Below are positions 16,305 through 24,358 of a stretch of DNA of 33,663 nt, piece by piece. Source of the DNA: an uncultured Oscillospiraceae bacterium (GTDB taxonomy: Bacteria > Bacillota > Clostridia > Oscillospirales > Oscillospiraceae); the NCBI GenBank assembly GCA_905234855.1, contig CAJOIU010000032.1, forward strand, positions 1-33,663. Direction: 5' to 3'. Numbering within the stretch: the first letter of the stretch is position 1; the number at the start of each line of letters is the position of its first letter. Under the pieces are notes generated by a model. The model did not search any database. It was not told the DNA's origin and was given only the letters and a program-made list of their open reading frames with translations. The position numbers and the translations under genes were made by a program.

Positions 16305-16333
16305 ATTTTATCACAAGGACATTTGTTTTTCAA
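16305..16333 (-). promoter_or_regulatory. Promoter of the opp operon
   Basis: On the minus strand TTGAAA (16328-16333) and TAAAAT (16305-16310) are 17 bases apart. Transcription would begin near 16298, giving a leader of about 88 bases that includes both hairpins. Confidence 0.78.
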
Positions 16334-16395
16334 GAAAAAACAATCAGAAAATGCAGGTTTCGTTTGAAAAACTTGCAAATCCGGCGATCCGGCGG

Positions 16396-17790
16396 TTATT
16401 TTCCACCCTTCACACCCTCATAATCCAGCTCCCGATGCTGGCACCAGCAGCGGATGGCATCCTCGATGAGCTCAAGGCTCTTCTCGTCGCCAAAAGCTTT
16501 GGTATCCACCGCGAGGTTATAGTATCTCGTATCGCCCCACGGGCGGCCGGTGAAATGCTCATAATGGCGGCTGCGGGAAGCGTCCGTCGTCGCCAGATCG
16601 GCCTCCGCCTGCCGCTCGGAGATGCCCATCTGCTCCGATACCCGCTGCACGCGATAGTCGGTGGGGGCGTGGACGAAGATGCGGAAGCTGTTTGGATCAT
16701 TATATAGGATATAATCCGAGCAGCGCCCCACCAGCACGCAGGATTCGTTTTTCGCGGCGATGCGGCGGATGACCTTCGTCTGGGCGGCAAAAAGCTGCTC
16801 CAGCGGGGAAAGCTCCATATTCACCGCGTAGCCCGCGGTCATGAAGTCATACACCACGGCGTGCGCCATGTTATGCTCGTGCTTCTGGATGAACGCCTCG
16901 GGAAGGCCGCTCTCCTCCGCTTCGAGGGGGATCAGCTCGTCGTTGCCGTAGAAACGGATGCCAAGCCGCTCCGCCAGCTTCTGCGCCAGCTCATACCCGC
17001 CGGAGCCAAACTCCCAGCCCACAGAGATGAGAAGCTTCGGCTTGCCGCTCTCGTCGAAGAGATACGCCTCGTCGCCCATGGCCTGCCGCAGCTTCGTCTC
17101 CCGCTCCACGAACCGCATGAGAGGCTTTTCGCATACGCGCATGAGCTGCCGCATCACAAATCCCACCAGCAGCGCGCAAATGACGGTACCTTCGCGCACG
17201 CCCACGAGGCCGTGGAAATATACGAGGGACGTGACGGCAGAGATCACCACCAGAGAGCAGTCGAACACCATCTTCGACGAGCCGACGGTGAGGCCGGTCT
17301 TCTTTGAGATGGCAAGGCTCATGCCCTCGCCCGGGGTGGGCAGGATCTGCGGCGAGAGATACAGCATGACGCCGGTGGCCACCAGCGGGATGCTGCACAG
17401 AAGATACAGCATCTGCATGATATAGCTCCCCGGCACGGGCAGGAAGGACATCATCGCCGTGGCGAGGTTCACGAGCTGACCGAACAGGAACGACGCCACG
17501 AGCTGCAGAAGCATGGCAGGCTTGAAGTCCCGCCGCAGCAGGAGAAACTCCGTGAGGATATACAGGCAGTACACCGCGATGGTGCAGTTTCCAAGGTTTA
17601 CATAACTTGGAGCCTCCTGCGCCAGTCCGATCTGGTACAACACATTCGCGAGTGATCCCACAGGGCTGACGCCCAGCGAGGACTTGGCCGAAAACACCAC
17701 ACCGAGCGCCATCATATACAAGCCGACGAGGTAGACGAGCAGGCGCTTTGCCCAGCGCAGGACAAAGGCGCCGTCGAGCTTTTCTTTCAT
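16396..17790 (-). CDS. YczE-like membrane domain fused to a cytidylate-kinase-like domain
   Basis: A 464-residue two-part protein. Residues about 10-215 hold five or six membrane segments with the YczE/DUF6198-type sequence VVFSAKSSLGVSPVGSL and, later, PTPGEGMSLAISKKTG. Residues about 250-455 resemble the cytidylate-kinase-like family: the nucleotide-binding start LLISVGWEFGSGGYELAQKL corresponds to the usual IS-REFGSGG loop, and further motifs are CVLVGRCSDYIL and RIFVHAP. It may link a membrane sensor or transporter with a nucleotide- or phosphate-transfer activity; no substrate is known. The ATG overlaps the stop of the MobA-MobB gene (ATGA), so it is co-translated with it. Similar fusions occur in other gut clostridia to my knowledge. 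Confidence 0.82.
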   Translation of the reverse strand: MKEKLDGAFVLRWAKRLLVYLVGLYMMALGVVFSAKSSLGVSPVGSLANVLYQIGLAQEAPSYVNLGNCTIAVYCLYILTEFLLLRRDFKPAMLLQLVASFLFGQLVNLATAMMSFLPVPGSYIMQMLYLLCSIPLVATGVMLYLSPQILPTPGEGMSLAISKKTGLTVGSSKMVFDCSLVVISAVTSLVYFHGLVGVREGTVICALLVGFVMRQLMRVCEKPLMRFVERETKLRQAMGDEAYLFDESGKPKLLISVGWEFGSGGYELAQKLAERLGIRFYGNDELIPLEAEESGLPEAFIQKHEHNMAHAVVYDFMTAGYAVNMELSPLEQLFAAQTKVIRRIAAKNESCVLVGRCSDYILYNDPNSFRIFVHAPTDYRVQRVSEQMGISERQAEADLATTDASRSRHYEHFTGRPWGDTRYYNLAVDTKAFGDEKSLELIEDAIRCWCQHRELDYEGVKGGK

Positions 17791-18866
17791 GACTTGGCTC
17801 CTTTCTTCGGGAAAAAGGTCTGCATGAGAAGCACCGCGCAGGCCTCGGCGTCCTCCAGTCCGAGCTGCGGCGCGTCGGTATCCAGCGGCTCGTCCGTCAC
17901 AGCGGCCAGCAGCGTCGCGTCATGGGTTATGAAGGGCTTGCCTGTGGCGAGGCGGTGGATCTCCACCTTGGGATAGGCGGCGTATTTGAAACCCTCCGCA
18001 AGAATGAGATCGACGGGAGGGAGCTTTTGACGCAGCTCCTCCGGCGAGATCGGCTCCTTGCCCAGCACCGCCCAGCCGTTGGGGCCGGAGATCGCCGTGC
18101 ATACCGCCCCCGCGGCGGCAAGGCGGTAGGTGTCCTTCCCCGGCGTGTCCATCCGGAAGCCGTGGCCGTCGTCTTTGAGGATCGCTATGCGCAGACCATG
18201 CGCCGTCAGCACCGGCAGGAGCTTTTCGAGAAACGTGGTCTTGCCGGAGCCGGACCAGCCCATGAAGGCCACCAGAGGCGGCTGTCCGGCAATGGCGCGC
18301 AGAAAGTCCGCGCGTGTGTTGAGGTTCGAGAGCATAGGCGCAAGGGTCTCGGGCAGCGGGACATATTCCGTATCCAGCCGTGCCAGCAGTGCGGTCATTT
18401 TCCGTTCCCCCGCCCGGAGCGCCGCTTCCAGCGCGGGCAGGCACGAGCGGCGGTACACGCCGAAGAGCGGCTCCGGCCGCCCATCTTTCACATACACCGC
18501 AGCGTCCCCCCGCGGCGGCGGCAGGATCGCCTCCCGCGCCAGAAAGGGCATGTCGACGGCGCTGACATACAGCAGCTCCGCGTCCGTCCGCACAAAGGCC
18601 GCGTGCAGCCCCGCCATGGGGCCGCAGCCCGGATACAGATCCGTCACGGCCGCCGTTTCCGGCGGCAGAGTCTCCAGATGTCCGTCCTCCCCGGCGGAGA
18701 CGATGACCCTGCCGATCTCCGGCACGGCGTGCCAGAAGGCCGCCGCCCGCTCCAGCAGCGTCGCGCCATCCATGGAAAGGAGCGCCTTATCCCTCCCCAT
18801 ACGGCGGGAGCGGCCTCCGGCAAGAACAAGGGCGCAGACGCCCCCGGTATGAATTGGATCAGTCAT
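17787..18866 (-). CDS. mobAB: MobA-MobB fusion, molybdopterin guanine dinucleotide synthesis
   Basis: A 359-residue fusion. Residues 1 to about 190 are MobA, molybdenum cofactor guanylyltransferase, with the GTP-binding CALVLAGGRSRRMGRDKALL and the metal-binding VSAVDMPFL. Residues about 195-359 are MobB, a P-loop adaptor, with FMGWSGSGKTTFLEKLLPVL, KDDGHGFRMDTPGKDTYRLAAAGA-type residues and ILAEGFKY. Together they turn molybdopterin into its guanine dinucleotide form for bis-MGD enzymes. The ATG at 18866 follows GGAGAGG and overlaps the MerR gene stop by 8 bases; an earlier in-frame start lies inside MerR and is rejected. The following YczE/kinase gene overlaps by 4 bases. No molybdoenzyme or other cofactor gene is in the window. 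Confidence 0.93.
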   Translation of the reverse strand: MTDPIHTGGVCALVLAGGRSRRMGRDKALLSMDGATLLERAAAFWHAVPEIGRVIVSAGEDGHLETLPPETAAVTDLYPGCGPMAGLHAAFVRTDAELLYVSAVDMPFLAREAILPPPRGDAAVYVKDGRPEPLFGVYRRSCLPALEAALRAGERKMTALLARLDTEYVPLPETLAPMLSNLNTRADFLRAIAGQPPLVAFMGWSGSGKTTFLEKLLPVLTAHGLRIAILKDDGHGFRMDTPGKDTYRLAAAGAVCTAISGPNGWAVLGKEPISPEELRQKLPPVDLILAEGFKYAAYPKVEIHRLATGKPFITHDATLLAAVTDEPLDTDAPQLGLEDAEACAVLLMQTFFPKKGAKS

Positions 18867-19710
18867 GCGTCTGCCTCTCCGAGTGGGCGAAAACCAGCCC
18901 CTCCTTCGGCTCCACAGGCAGCCATACCTCAAAATAGCCGGTGAGCCGGTCATCCTCCATCACGGAACAGATGAGGTTCCCATGGGCGTTCCCCGCCACG
19001 GTCAGGCCGTTTTCCCGCACAAAATCCATGACGAATTTGAGGTGGCGCGGCGAAAAGCCCGTTTTTCCTGAGCTGGTGAAGGCCGCATGCACACTGGGTC
19101 GGGAGGGCAGAAGCATCACCGGCGGCTCCAGCGGCACGTTCAGCCGCCGGACAAATTCCATGCCCATGGAAAAGCCCCATGCGTAATTGTCCGTATGGTT
19201 TTCCAGATCCTTTTTTTCGATCTCAAAGCTGCGGGTCACGAAGGGCATATACTGAAGCCATTGCTGGGAAAGCCCCTGCAGCTCCGGGATATTTTCATAG
19301 TCTTGATTATGCCGGTTCAGATAGCGATAGATCGCCGGGCTGTAGGCCAGATCGCAGCGGCCAAGCAGCTCCCGCGCACGGCGGATGCCCGTCAGATACT
19401 GGTCGGCGCGGACAAGGAGCATCTGCTCCCGGCGGATGGATTCCTCGATCTCGGCTTTTTTGGCGTTCATATCCGCAGCCACATCCTCATAGGTGCTGCT
19501 GGATACGAGCTTCGCCGTCTGCTCTATGCCGAAGCCGAAATTCTTGAACCACAAACAGTCGATGAGAAAATTGATATCCCACGCATCGTAATAGCGGTAG
19601 TTGTTGTTCTCCCCCATCGTGGGGGTCACGACGCCCTTTTTCTGATAATATCGCAGCAGATCGGGCGAGATGCCGAGGATCTTCGATACGTCTCCGATCT
19701 TGTATTTCAT
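18859..19710 (-). CDS. MerR-family transcriptional regulator with C-terminal effector domain
   Basis: A 283-residue regulator. Residues 1-70 form a MerR winged helix, with YKIGDVSKILGISPDLLRYYQKKG and NNYRYYDAWD, and residues about 75-115 form the dimerisation coiled coil. The rest (about 125-280) is a ligand-binding domain that looks GyrI-like in layout but is not clearly assignable. It is first in an operon with mobAB and the YczE/kinase fusion. It has its own promoter at 19743-19771 and is divergent from the cyclase gene, whose promoter contains a matching dyad in a 19-bp spacer; this predicts that the protein activates that promoter by DNA untwisting. GAGGAG lies 9 bases before the ATG. 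The inducer is unknown. Confidence 0.9.
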   Translation of the reverse strand: MKYKIGDVSKILGISPDLLRYYQKKGVVTPTMGENNNYRYYDAWDINFLIDCLWFKNFGFGIEQTAKLVSSSTYEDVAADMNAKKAEIEESIRREQMLLVRADQYLTGIRRARELLGRCDLAYSPAIYRYLNRHNQDYENIPELQGLSQQWLQYMPFVTRSFEIEKKDLENHTDNYAWGFSMGMEFVRRLNVPLEPPVMLLPSRPSVHAAFTSSGKTGFSPRHLKFVMDFVRENGLTVAGNAHGNLICSVMEDDRLTGYFEVWLPVEPKEGLVFAHSERQTHD

Positions 19711-19742
19711 GGCGGCGGCTCCTCAAATCTTGATTCTTGAAC

Positions 19743-19771
19743 ATTATATCAAAATGTGTATGTTTTTTCAA
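19743..19771 (-). promoter_or_regulatory. Promoter of the MerR-mobAB operon
   Basis: On the minus strand TTGAAA (19766-19771) and TATAAT (19743-19748) are 17 bases apart, leaving a leader of about 25 bases to the MerR ATG. Confidence 0.85.
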
Positions 19772-19782
19772 CGGAAAAGCAC

Positions 19783-19813
19783 TTGACATTGGCACGATTC
19801 CAAGGTCTATTAT
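19783..19813 (+). promoter_or_regulatory. MerR-type promoter with long spacer and operator dyad upstream of the cyclase
   Basis: TTGACA (19783-19788) and TATTAT (19808-19813) are separated by 19 bases, longer than the 17-base optimum. The spacer contains the dyad TTGGCACGATTCCAA (TTGG 19789-19792, CCAA 19800-19803). This is the layout of promoters activated by MerR regulators, and a MerR gene is divergent. The -10 is AT-rich and a neighbouring TATAAA is possible. Confidence 0.68.
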
Positions 19814-19871
19814 AAAAACGTATAAACAACCGGCCTCCCCGGAGGCTTAGATTATTTAGGAGGGCTTCGCC

Positions 19872-20783
19872 ATGGCATATATGCCTCTGGACAAGAGCAA
19901 ACTGTATCTCGAAACCGAAAAGATGCCCAAGATCTGGGATCTGAGCCAGCCTTGGGGCTGGGACACGCCGCTTTGGCCGTTCCCCGGCGCCCGCGCCGAC
20001 CTGCAGTTCCCCCGCGGTCAGTATCTCGAGCGCTTCCATAAGCGCACCAACACCTACACCGGCACCCTGCATGCCGCCACCCACTGCGACGCGCCCAACC
20101 ATACCCTGCATGAGGAAGAGGTCGACCGCGAGCGCTATGGCTACACGCTGGCCGAGATGAAGCTCGAGCACGCCATCGGCTCCGGCGTCATCGTCGATCT
20201 GACTTGGATGTACGACGAGTTTGAGAAGGCCTTCAACGCCGCCGGCGGCGATCCCGCCAAGATGGGTCCCTACGCGGAGATCCCCGGCGTTCAGAAGGGC
20301 GCCATCTGGCACGTCATCACCCCCGAAGAGGTGCAGGCCGCACTCGATAAGGACGGCCTTGAGATCCGCCCGAACGACTTCGTGGTGCTGAACACCGGCT
20401 TCCATCGCTATTGGCGCATCAACAACGACAAATACTTCAACTACTATCCCGGCAACGGCCCCGAGCTTGCCAAGTGGCTGATGTATGAGAAGAAGATCAA
20501 GGCCATCGCCGGCACCTACGGCGCCTCCGACGCCGTCGTGTGGCAGCTCTACAACAACTATAAGGTAGCCACCGGCCGCGACATTGACGTCGATTATCCC
20601 GACTATGAGCCCTGCCATCGCCTGTTCGGTCAGCACGGCCTTATGGCCATCGAGAACGCCGGCGGCGACATCGATCAGATCACCGGCAAGCGCATGACCA
20701 TCGCGGCCTTCCCGTTCCGTTGCGAGGCGGCCGACGGCGGCATGGTTCGTCTGGTGGCTTGGGAAGAGGGCACCACTTGGTAA
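19872..20783 (+). CDS. Cyclase-family metal-dependent hydrolase (KynB-type fold)
   Basis: A 303-residue member of the cyclase/arylformamidase family (PF04199-like). The metal-binding pattern H-x3-H-x-D-x3-H is visible as His67, His71, Asp73 and His77 in TLHAATHCDAPNH. The C-terminal FGQHGLMAIENAGGDI, with the conserved IENAGGDID and a following MTIAAFPFRCEAADGGMVR stretch, also fits. The family includes arylformamidase, isatin hydrolase and polyketide cyclases. Its substrate is not identifiable. AGGAGG precedes the ATG. It is the first gene after the MerR-type promoter and is followed, after a 118-base gap with a hairpin, by a hydroxyacyl-CoA-dehydrogenase-family gene. It is about 50 residues longer than typical KynB. 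Confidence 0.88.
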   Translation: MAYMPLDKSKLYLETEKMPKIWDLSQPWGWDTPLWPFPGARADLQFPRGQYLERFHKRTNTYTGTLHAATHCDAPNHTLHEEEVDRERYGYTLAEMKLEHAIGSGVIVDLTWMYDEFEKAFNAAGGDPAKMGPYAEIPGVQKGAIWHVITPEEVQAALDKDGLEIRPNDFVVLNTGFHRYWRINNDKYFNYYPGNGPELAKWLMYEKKIKAIAGTYGASDAVVWQLYNNYKVATGRDIDVDYPDYEPCHRLFGQHGLMAIENAGGDIDQITGKRMTIAAFPFRCEAADGGMVRLVAWEEGTTW

Positions 20784-20818
20784 TCTCCCGCATAACACGC
20801 GAAATGCAACATACACAT

Positions 20819-20849
20819 CTGCAAGCCGGAACCCATTTCCGGCTTGCAG
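20819..20849 (+). terminator. Perfect 12-bp hairpin after the cyclase gene
   Basis: CTGCAAGCCGGA and TCCGGCTTGCAG pair perfectly around a seven-base loop. The following sequence is TCATGTTCGGTCTTTGTT, without a real T run, so it may be a partial terminator or a processing/stability element between two co-transcribed genes. Confidence 0.6.
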
Positions 20850-20901
20850 TCATGTTCGGTCTTTGTTAAAAAAATAAGAAGCGTAAGAAAGAAGTACTGA
20901 A

Positions 20902-21867
20902 ATGAAAACACTTGCGGATATCAAAAAGATCGCCGTGCTTGGCGCTGGTACCATGGGACCCGGCATCGCCCAGACCTATGCCATGGGCGGCTATCCCGTG
21001 ACTATGTGGACCCGCTCCGAGGCGACCCGTGAAAAGGCGAAGGCCGCGCTGAAGACCCAGCTCGACACCTTTGCGCAGGAGGGCGAGATCGCCGCGGAGG
21101 ACGTTCCCGCGATCCTCGGCCGGATCGACTTTGCCATGACGGTAGAGGAAGCCGTCGCCGGCGCGGACTTCATCCAAGAGACCATCGTGGAAAACCGCGA
21201 CGCGAAGACCGCCCTGTATGAGCAGCTCGCCGCCTGCGTGCCGTCCGACGTCATCATCGCCTCCAACACCTCCGCCATGAACATCTTCGAGGTCGTGCCC
21301 GAGGTGCTTCTGCCCCAGCAGATCATCTGCCATTGGTATGCGCCCCCTCAACTCATCCCCCTCGTGGAGGTCGTGAAGAGCGAGCAGGCGCCGCAGGAAT
21401 ACGCCGATATTGCCATGGAGCTTCTCAAAAGCTGCGGCAAGACCGCCGTTTTGATGAAGAAATTCATCCGGGGCTACATCGTGAACCGGCTCCAGCAATG
21501 CCTTAACCGCGAGGTGTTCTACCTGCTGGACAACGGCTACTGCGACGCGGAGGCCATCGACCTTGCGGCCAAGGCGAGCTTCATCCCCCGCGCGTGCGTT
21601 CTCGGCCTGGTGAAGCGCGCCGACTTCGGCGGGCTCGACATGACCGCGAACAACTATAAAAACCACTCCTACCACATGCCAGAGCACGGAGACGAGATGC
21701 CCCATGTGCTGGAGGAGCATGTGGAGCACGGCGAGCTGGGCATCAAGACCGGCCACGGTTTCTACGATTACTCCGGCATGGACATCGAAGCGCTGAAGCA
21801 GAAGCGCGACAAGCAGCTCTTCGAGATCTTCCGTCTGGAGAAAAAATTCTTGAACGATCCCGTATAA
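20902..21867 (+). CDS. NAD-dependent 3-hydroxyacyl-CoA dehydrogenase-family oxidoreductase
   Basis: A 321-residue enzyme with an N-terminal Rossmann domain (VLGAGTMGPGIA, residues 12-23) and the C-terminal helical domain of the 3-hydroxyacyl-CoA dehydrogenase family. Catalytic positions appear present: Ser121 in ASNTSAM, His144 and Glu156 in HWYAPPQLIPLVEVV, and Asn195 in YIVNRL. The segment HWYAPPQL differs from the usual HFFNPxxL and resembles the lambda-crystallin/L-gulonate dehydrogenase or carnitine dehydrogenase subgroups, so a free hydroxy acid substrate is as likely as a CoA thioester. The C-terminus has a GIKTGHGFYDYSG motif. It stands in the cluster between the cyclase and an SSS transporter (15-base gap). 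The ribosome binding site is weak (AAGAA). Exact substrate unknown. Confidence 0.86.
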   Translation: MKTLADIKKIAVLGAGTMGPGIAQTYAMGGYPVTMWTRSEATREKAKAALKTQLDTFAQEGEIAAEDVPAILGRIDFAMTVEEAVAGADFIQETIVENRDAKTALYEQLAACVPSDVIIASNTSAMNIFEVVPEVLLPQQIICHWYAPPQLIPLVEVVKSEQAPQEYADIAMELLKSCGKTAVLMKKFIRGYIVNRLQQCLNREVFYLLDNGYCDAEAIDLAAKASFIPRACVLGLVKRADFGGLDMTANNYKNHSYHMPEHGDEMPHVLEEHVEHGELGIKTGHGFYDYSGMDIEALKQKRDKQLFEIFRLEKKFLNDPV

Positions 21868-21882
21868 AAGGAATTTCTGTCT

Positions 21883-23274
21883 ATGACTCTTCAACTGGCC
21901 GGCGTGCTGTTCACGGTCGTCCTCATTCTGGGACTGAGCGTTTATTCCGGCACCCGGATGCGCGGCGCGCCGCAGAAAAACGGCACCGCCGTGACCGCCG
22001 GCATCATCATGGGCACCCTCGTGGGCGGCTCGTCCACGGTGGGTACGGCGCAGCTTGCCTATTCCTATGGCATGAGCGCATGGTGGTTCACCCTCGGCGG
22101 CGGCATCTCCTGTCTCATACTGGCGCTTTGCTTCGCCGGCCCCCTGCGGCACAGCGGCGGACGCACCCTCATCGGCATGATCGAAAAGGAATTCGGCCCC
22201 GCCGCGGGGCTCTCCGCCTCGATCCTCAACACGGTCGGCACCTTCATCAACGTAATCTCCCAGATGATCGCAGCCTCCGCCGTGCTGGCGGTGCTGTTTC
22301 CGAGCATGGGACTTGCATGGGAGCTCATCATCACCACAGTGTTCATGATCCTGTATGTCGTCATCGGCGGCCGGAAGGGCGCGGGCATGGTGGGCATCCT
22401 CAAACTCGTTCTGCTGTATGTCGCCATGATCGGCAGCGGCATCCTTGTGCTGCGCATGACGGGCGGCGTCGGCGGCTTCACCGCCATGGTGCGCGGGATC
22501 GACAATCCCGAGGGCGTCAACTTCTTCAGCCTTTTCGCCCGGGGCGTAGGCACCGATCTCGGCGCGGGCTTTTCGCTGCTGCTCGGCGTCCTCACCACCC
22601 AGACCTACGCGCAGGCGGTGCTTTCCGCCAAAACGGACAATACCGCCCGGGCAGGCGCGCTCATCTCCACCTTCCTCATCCCGCCCATCGGCATCGGCGG
22701 CATCCTTGTGGGGCTGTATATGCGCGCCCACTTCCCCGGCCTTTTGGCGAAGACCGCCCTTACCACCTTCGTGACGACGTATATGCCCGGCATCCTCAGC
22801 GGGATCGTCCTTGGCACGCTGTTCATCGCCGTGGTGGGTACCGGCGCGGGGCTTGCGCTCGGCATGTCCTTCGTGCTGAACGAGGATATCCTCGACCGCT
22901 TCACCCATCGCTTTGACGGCCCCCAGCGGCAGAAATTCATGGGGCGCGTCTGGATGGTGCTGGTGCTGGTTCTGGCGTGCGTCCTCTCGATGGGCTCGCT
23001 GGGGGATATGATCCTCGGCTTTGCGTTCATGTCCATGGGACTTCGCGCCGCGGCGGTATTCGCCTCCCTGTGCGCGGCGCTGTTTTTCCCCGGCCGGGTG
23101 GAGCGGCGCTGGGCGGTGGCCTCCATTATCCTCGGGCCGGTCGCTGTTTTCGCCGGAAAGCTCATGGCGCTGCCCTTCGACTCCCTGTTTCTCGGCATCG
23201 GCGTGGGCCTTCTGCTCATTGCGGGCGGTGCCGTCGCCCATCGCCTGAAGTCCCCCGTATCGCCGGACGCTTGA
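21883..23274 (+). CDS. Sodium:solute symporter (SSS family)
   Basis: A 463-residue protein of about 12-13 membrane segments. The N-terminal TAGIIMGTLVGGSSTVGTAQLAY, with the G(S/T)xxG-type stretch typical for SSS carriers, the VVIGGRKGAGMVGILKLVLLY segment and GVLTTQTYAQAVLSAKT match sodium/solute symporters of the pantothenate/proline group. It should import an organic solute with sodium. The neighbouring dehydrogenase (15 bases upstream) and cyclase suggest it brings in their substrate. AAAGGA precedes the ATG. Its stop overlaps the -35 of the LysR promoter. Confidence 0.88.
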   Translation: MTLQLAGVLFTVVLILGLSVYSGTRMRGAPQKNGTAVTAGIIMGTLVGGSSTVGTAQLAYSYGMSAWWFTLGGGISCLILALCFAGPLRHSGGRTLIGMIEKEFGPAAGLSASILNTVGTFINVISQMIAASAVLAVLFPSMGLAWELIITTVFMILYVVIGGRKGAGMVGILKLVLLYVAMIGSGILVLRMTGGVGGFTAMVRGIDNPEGVNFFSLFARGVGTDLGAGFSLLLGVLTTQTYAQAVLSAKTDNTARAGALISTFLIPPIGIGGILVGLYMRAHFPGLLAKTALTTFVTTYMPGILSGIVLGTLFIAVVGTGAGLALGMSFVLNEDILDRFTHRFDGPQRQKFMGRVWMVLVLVLACVLSMGSLGDMILGFAFMSMGLRAAAVFASLCAALFFPGRVERRWAVASIILGPVAVFAGKLMALPFDSLFLGIGVGLLLIAGGAVAHRLKSPVSPDA

Positions 23275-23300
23275 TTTTTCCCCGAACCGTTTGCTATAAT
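23271..23300 (+). promoter_or_regulatory. Promoter of the LysR-type regulator
   Basis: TTGATT (23271-23276) overlaps the stop of the symporter gene. An extended -10, TGC-TATAAT (23295-23300), follows after an 18-base spacer, 36 bases before the LysR ATG. Confidence 0.75.
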
Positions 23301-23335
23301 CGCGGTAGCGCAGACTACCGCCCGGAGGACGAACG

Positions 23336-24223
23336 ATGCTCAACGAGGTGTCCATCCGCTGTTTTCTGACGCTGGCGCAGACGCTCAGCTTCACGGAAAC
23401 GGCCAAAATCCGCTATATGACCCAGCAGTCCGTCAGCAAATACATCGCGAAGATGGAGGAGGATCTGGGCTTCCAGCTCTTCATCCGAACCCATCACTAT
23501 GTAAAGCTGACGAAGGCCGGGGAGGCGTTTTATGCCTTTTTCCGCGAGTTCAGCGATCGGTTCGACGATGTGGTGGAGGAGACGAAAAACTACTACGACA
23601 ATATGTTCAACTCCCTGCATATCGGTTACCTCGAATGGCTGGAGATCTCCTCCAGCATCGGAAAGGCCCTGCGGGTGCTGCAGCAGAACAATCCCGCCCT
23701 CAAATTCGTGGGCGAGAAGCATCCCCAATATGAGCTGAACGAGCTGTTTCTGAGCCGTAAGCTCGACCTCATCATCACCTATAAGGAATTTGCGCCGAAC
23801 GCCGTCGGCCTCAAAAAGCTCAAAATACAGGAATCGCCGCTGGTGCTGCTTGTCTCGCCGGATCACCCCAAGGCGTCGGATCACGCCACGGTGGACGATT
23901 TCCGCAACGAGCCCTTCATCAAGGCGGCCTCCAGCCGGGAGGCGCTCTCCGAGAGCAAGAACCGCGCCCGCCGCCAATGCCGGGAGCTGGGCTTCACTCC
24001 TTCGGAGATCATGATCTCCCCGAACCTCGAATCGGCCTATATGGCAGCGGAATTCGGGCAGGGCGTGCTGGTTTCCACCATGCTCTCGCGCATGAGCCTG
24101 CACAGCGAGCTCAAATGCTACGACATCGGCGTTTCCGAGGATCTGCTCTGCTTCTGGCACGAGGACGAGGAAAAGCCCTCCGTGGCGGCCTTTGCCTCCG
24201 TTTTGGAGCAGGTACATCAATAA
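23336..24223 (+). CDS. LysR-family transcriptional regulator
   Basis: A 295-residue regulator with an N-terminal winged helix (residues about 4-62: FLTLAQTLSFTETAK, QQSVSKYIAKMEEDLGFQLF) and a C-terminal periplasmic-binding-like effector domain. It is preceded by CGGAGGACG as ribosome binding site and its own extended -10 promoter, and followed by a terminator. It is not divergent from any target, so by position it could regulate itself, the upstream symporter cluster or the downstream MFS gene. LysR proteins normally bind small carboxylates or aromatics; the ligand here is unknown. Confidence 0.92.
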   Translation: MLNEVSIRCFLTLAQTLSFTETAKIRYMTQQSVSKYIAKMEEDLGFQLFIRTHHYVKLTKAGEAFYAFFREFSDRFDDVVEETKNYYDNMFNSLHIGYLEWLEISSSIGKALRVLQQNNPALKFVGEKHPQYELNELFLSRKLDLIITYKEFAPNAVGLKKLKIQESPLVLLVSPDHPKASDHATVDDFRNEPFIKAASSREALSESKNRARRQCRELGFTPSEIMISPNLESAYMAAEFGQGVLVSTMLSRMSLHSELKCYDIGVSEDLLCFWHEDEEKPSVAAFASVLEQVHQ

Positions 24224-24235
24224 AAAAAGCCATGC

Positions 24236-24268
24236 GTGCCTCCGTCGCCCGGCGGAGGCACGGTTTAT
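24236..24268 (+). terminator. Rho-independent terminator of the LysR gene
   Basis: GTGCCTCCG and CGGAGGCAC form a perfect 9-bp stem with an 8-base loop, followed by GGTTTATTCTGT. It lies 12 bases after the LysR stop. Confidence 0.75.
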
Positions 24269-24281
24269 TCTGTAACAATTA

Positions 24282-24310
24282 TAGACGAACGGAACAGACC
24301 GTGGTATAAT
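24282..24310 (+). promoter_or_regulatory. Promoter of the MFS transporter gene
   Basis: TAGACG (24282-24287) and consensus TATAAT (24305-24310) are separated by 17 bases. The leader to the GTG start is about 40 bases. Confidence 0.75.
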
Positions 24311-24358
24311 TCCAATGTTTGATCCTTCGCGTATTATTAAGGAAAAGAGGAACGATCC

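Noticed and set aside
18867-18953. N-terminal extension of MobA-MobB
   Set aside because: The added residues lie inside the MerR gene. The start at 18866 has a proper ribosome binding site and places the GTP-binding loop at the usual distance.
20866-23406. An 846-codon minus-strand open frame
   Set aside because: It is antisense to the dehydrogenase and symporter genes, both of which have clear family motifs. Its composition (Gly, Glu, His and Arg-rich) is that of a shadow frame.
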